From positions 6,776,914 through 6,840,913 of the forward strand of contig OX438749.1 of the NCBI GenBank assembly GCA_949316235.1: DNA of 64,000 nucleotides, in the 5' to 3' direction. The stretch is from Oegoconia quadripuncta (lineage: Eukaryota; Arthropoda; Insecta; Lepidoptera; Autostichidae). A program made the position numbers and the translations under genes. The notes under the pieces were generated by a model. The model was not told where the DNA came from and ran no database searches. It was given only the letters and a program-made list of their open reading frames with translations. Below, piece by piece: positions 62,115 through 64,000 of the stretch. Position 1 is the first letter of the stretch, and each line of letters opens with the position of its first letter.

Positions 62115-62157
62115 GATACCGCGTCTTAACCGCTGAGCCACCGAGGCTCTAAGCATA
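62115..62157 (-). mobile_element. tRNA-like SINE head fragment, third family
   Basis: The minus strand reads AGCCTCGGTGGCTCAGCGGT and TAAGACGCGGTATCCC. The box A differs from SINE-1 (CAGCGGT instead of CAATGTA), so this is probably another tRNA-derived family. It is cut before box B. Confidence 0.5.
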
Positions 62158-62159
62158 AG

Positions 62160-62278
62160 TTTATTTATTGACGTCCAATGCTGAACATAGGCCTCCCCCA
62201 TTGATTAGCAAAGCAACCGGTTGGAAACGACCTGCATCTAGCGACTTCTCGCGACCTTCGTCAGGTCTTTATTTAAAT
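62160..62278 (-). mobile_element. RTE-iii LINE 3' end
   Basis: ATTGACGTCCAATGCTGAAC, ATAGGCCTCCCCCATTGATT, GACCTGCATCTAGCGACTTC and TCGCGACCTTCGTCAGGTC are the inverse of the DLTKVARSRxMQV... and MGEAYVQHWTSI-encoding terminus. Stops interrupt it. Confidence 0.72.
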
Positions 62279-63378
62279 ATACTTATACTTATATGGCAAT
62301 TTAATCGTTTGTTATTGTTTTTCTTTGCTCAGCTACAAATGCTCCGAATATTGGTGTACGTGAGATACTATCCGATAGAAATTGGTGGGTAATCTAAGGC
62401 ACTCCCTTTTGATAAGTTATCTACCGGATACTTGAATTGTGCGCGCATTGTTTTATTCATCGATTGGTCATATCTATTACTTTCATTAAATAAAGTAATA
62501 ATCTAAAAAGATTACCTACCTAAAACAGATATCGATTTTTATAAAATCGGTCCAGTACAAATCGGGACTCTGGTAGTGTTCCGTACCATCAGTGCTTTCG
62601 CAATTACACCTGAGGTTTTAGTCATTTCGTTGATATTATAGTCATCGATTCCGTTCTGATGTGTGATTGGTGGATTCGTCGCGTGGTCGGTAATTTGACG
62701 GGTTCTCATTGATCAAAGTTTTCGATGACGATACCGAAGAAGTTACATAATGTAAGGGCTGTTGTTCGAGACCCGAAAAGCGCGTTTACCCCGGCATATT
62801 TTTGTGCTGGAACCATTTATTATCATATTAAAAGGCCCATGTTTATCTAATAAGTCGACTTATCTCGTGGAGATAAGAGCTAATGTTATTTAAATGTCAT
62901 GCAATTTTAACTTAATTTCAATTACTTATATCATTCATGTATTCAAATTAATTTCAACTCTATATTCATTTCCAAATTGATAAAGAAACTGTCAAAAAAT
63001 CTCTCTGCAGCCTGTGTATAGGTAAACTAATGGTTTTTCATTACAAAGCCTTAAGGTTAGATACAATAACTCATTGGGGTTTGGGGTCGAGAAAAGTTCA
63101 GACGGTGTCCAGAGGGCACTCAATTAATTACTTATTACATGCTCTTAGAGGTTCTTGGCTACGAATTGACCCCCAATGTCGGTAGCGATGTATTTATGGC
63201 TGATCCAATGTGTGAGTGTATTGTTGTAATCACATTTTGTCTCTTAGCCATATTTATAGTAATCAACTTCAAAATTAGATTATCGACTTATGTTTTTTTA
63301 TGTAAGTGATCACAAGATATAGAAGCGCCCCGCTGCTAAAGTTGGCTGTTTTGAAATCATATTATTGTTACCTATATT
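62279..63378. other. No gene recognised
   Basis: About 1.1 kb. GTACAAATCGGGACTCTGGT and GTGTTCCGTACCAT at 62562-62600 resemble a repeat M head. Otherwise no repeat or open frame of note. Confidence 0.4.
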
Positions 63379-63497
63379 ACCAAAACTATCGGCGCCAGGA
63401 AAATAATCCAATTCCTCAAAGAGGCAAACCTGAGCAACGAACTGTTAGTGATCGGTAACGATCGCAGTGATACAGGTCTTCGACGATCTGCAACAGC
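63379..63497 (+). mobile_element. LINE C-terminus with RNase-H-type tail, copy 2
   Basis: AAAACTATCGGCGCCAGGAA, AATAATCCAATTCCTCAAAG and GCAAACCTGAGCAACGAACT encode ARKIIQFLKEANLSNEL, one residue different from the copy at 39610-39935 (inverted). The following GTCTTCGACGATCTGCAACA also matches its 3' untranslated part. Everything upstream of the last 20 residues is missing. Confidence 0.75.
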
Positions 63498-63596
63498 CAC
63501 CCACTTAACCAATAACTGGCTTTTTGGCGGGATCTCGGCTCCCGATTTTTCTTTATAATTCTTATAATTTGTGCATTCTAGCTTTTGAAGCTTAAT

Positions 63597-63750
63597 AATG
63601 GCAGAATATTGTGCAGCAAACGTTAGTGTTGGTGTACAGGTGAAAGGAAGTGTAAATTAAAGTGCGTAACGGAGCTTTCGGGTTCCCACAAGAAGCCGCC
63701 AAAATCTTTTGTAAAGCATTCTGCCACTTTATTGAAGAATGACTTGACCG
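63597..63750. repeat. Repeat O, copy 2
   Basis: GGCAGAATATTGTGCAGCAA, TGTACAGGTGAAAGGAAGTG, AAAATCTTTTGTAAAGCATT and GCCACTTTATTGAAGAATGA align with 52868-53010. It lies 100 bp after the LINE end at 63379, so it may belong to the same LINE's downstream region, but the first copy has no LINE beside it. Confidence 0.55.
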
Positions 63751-64000
63751 TGACTAGACTCTGTATACGCCAAGTATACGACGAATTACTTGTTTTGACT
63801 GAGACTGACTTATAAACTGAAGAAATAAGAGAAATAATTTTTTTCACTCGAAACCGGCAGTAATGTCCCTCGACAGTGAGGTTGACTGGTTGCCATCCTC
63901 AAAAATAAGAAGAAGAACCAAAAACGACATTACCTACTTTTTGGAACAATCAAGCAGTTCATCTGGTATTGCCACCATGCTCCGCGAACGCTAAGCTCCG
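63751..64000. other. No gene recognised
   Basis: Ends with a GAGGTTGACTGGTTGCCATC and AAAATAAGAAGAAGAACC stretch, the kind of (AAG)-rich tail seen at LINE 3' ends. The last 60 bases show nothing. Confidence 0.45.

Overview
The window looks like repeat-rich, AT-rich, non-coding DNA from a lepidopteran insect (moth or butterfly). That assignment comes from recall, not a search. It rests on two tRNA-headed SINE families, on many RTE-like LINE 3' ends closing in (GAT)n, and on dispersed modules such as the one carrying GTCGTAAAAGGCGACTAAG, all typical of lepidopteran genomes. I could not recognise a single host protein-coding gene, tRNA, rRNA or CRISPR array in the 64 kb. Open reading frames are short (longest 151 codons), and nearly all can be explained as chance or as pieces of transposable elements. 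The region is best read as intergenic, intronic or heterochromatic sequence built by successive insertions.

Names used below are local labels. SINE-1 has a tRNA-like head with TGGCTCAATGT and GGTTCGATCCC and a body of about 335 bp. SINE-2 has a head with GGTGTAGTGGTTAG and GGGTTCGAATCC and is about 260 bp. LINE-A is jockey/CR1-like with a TTTGATTTGA-type tail. RTE-i, RTE-ii and RTE-iii are RTE-like 3' ends. Repeats C to O are dispersed modules without recognised coding capacity.

Layout. 0-7 kb is mostly unique AT-rich sequence with several foldback (MITE-like) elements: a tandem palindromic pair at 3.2-3.5 kb, a third element at 3.5-3.9 kb and a near-perfect 142 bp palindrome at 5.9 kb. 7-14.5 kb is dense in SINEs and contains a LINE interrupted by a SINE (10.9-11.4 kb) and the first copy of repeat H (12.2 kb). 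15-24 kb holds a degraded LINE-A (18.1-18.9 kb), two more foldback elements (20.4 and 21.2 kb) and a full-length SINE-1 (21.7 kb). 24-32 kb is packed with RTE-like remnants, including a recognisable ORF2 C-terminus (26.5-27.0 kb). 32-43 kb is sparser and contains four LINE coding remnants (31.9, 38.7, 39.7 and 41.7 kb) and a small LINE tail insertion with a perfect 15 bp target-site duplication (35.5 kb). 43-56 kb has scattered SINEs and LINE ends. 57.06-57.39 kb carries a seven-copy 46 bp tandem array. 58-64 kb is again dense, with repeat H inserted into a SINE-2 at 60.15-60.54 kb.

No genes act together here. What can be reconstructed is an insertion history: LINE machinery (LINE-A, RTE-like, R1-like and an RNase-H-type LINE) plausibly mobilised the SINEs, palindromic DNA elements spread separately, and at least one dispersed repeat was amplified into a local satellite. 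No undescribed functional system stands out. The most informative items are the nested insertions, the paired copies that define element boundaries, and the satellite that grew out of a dispersed repeat.
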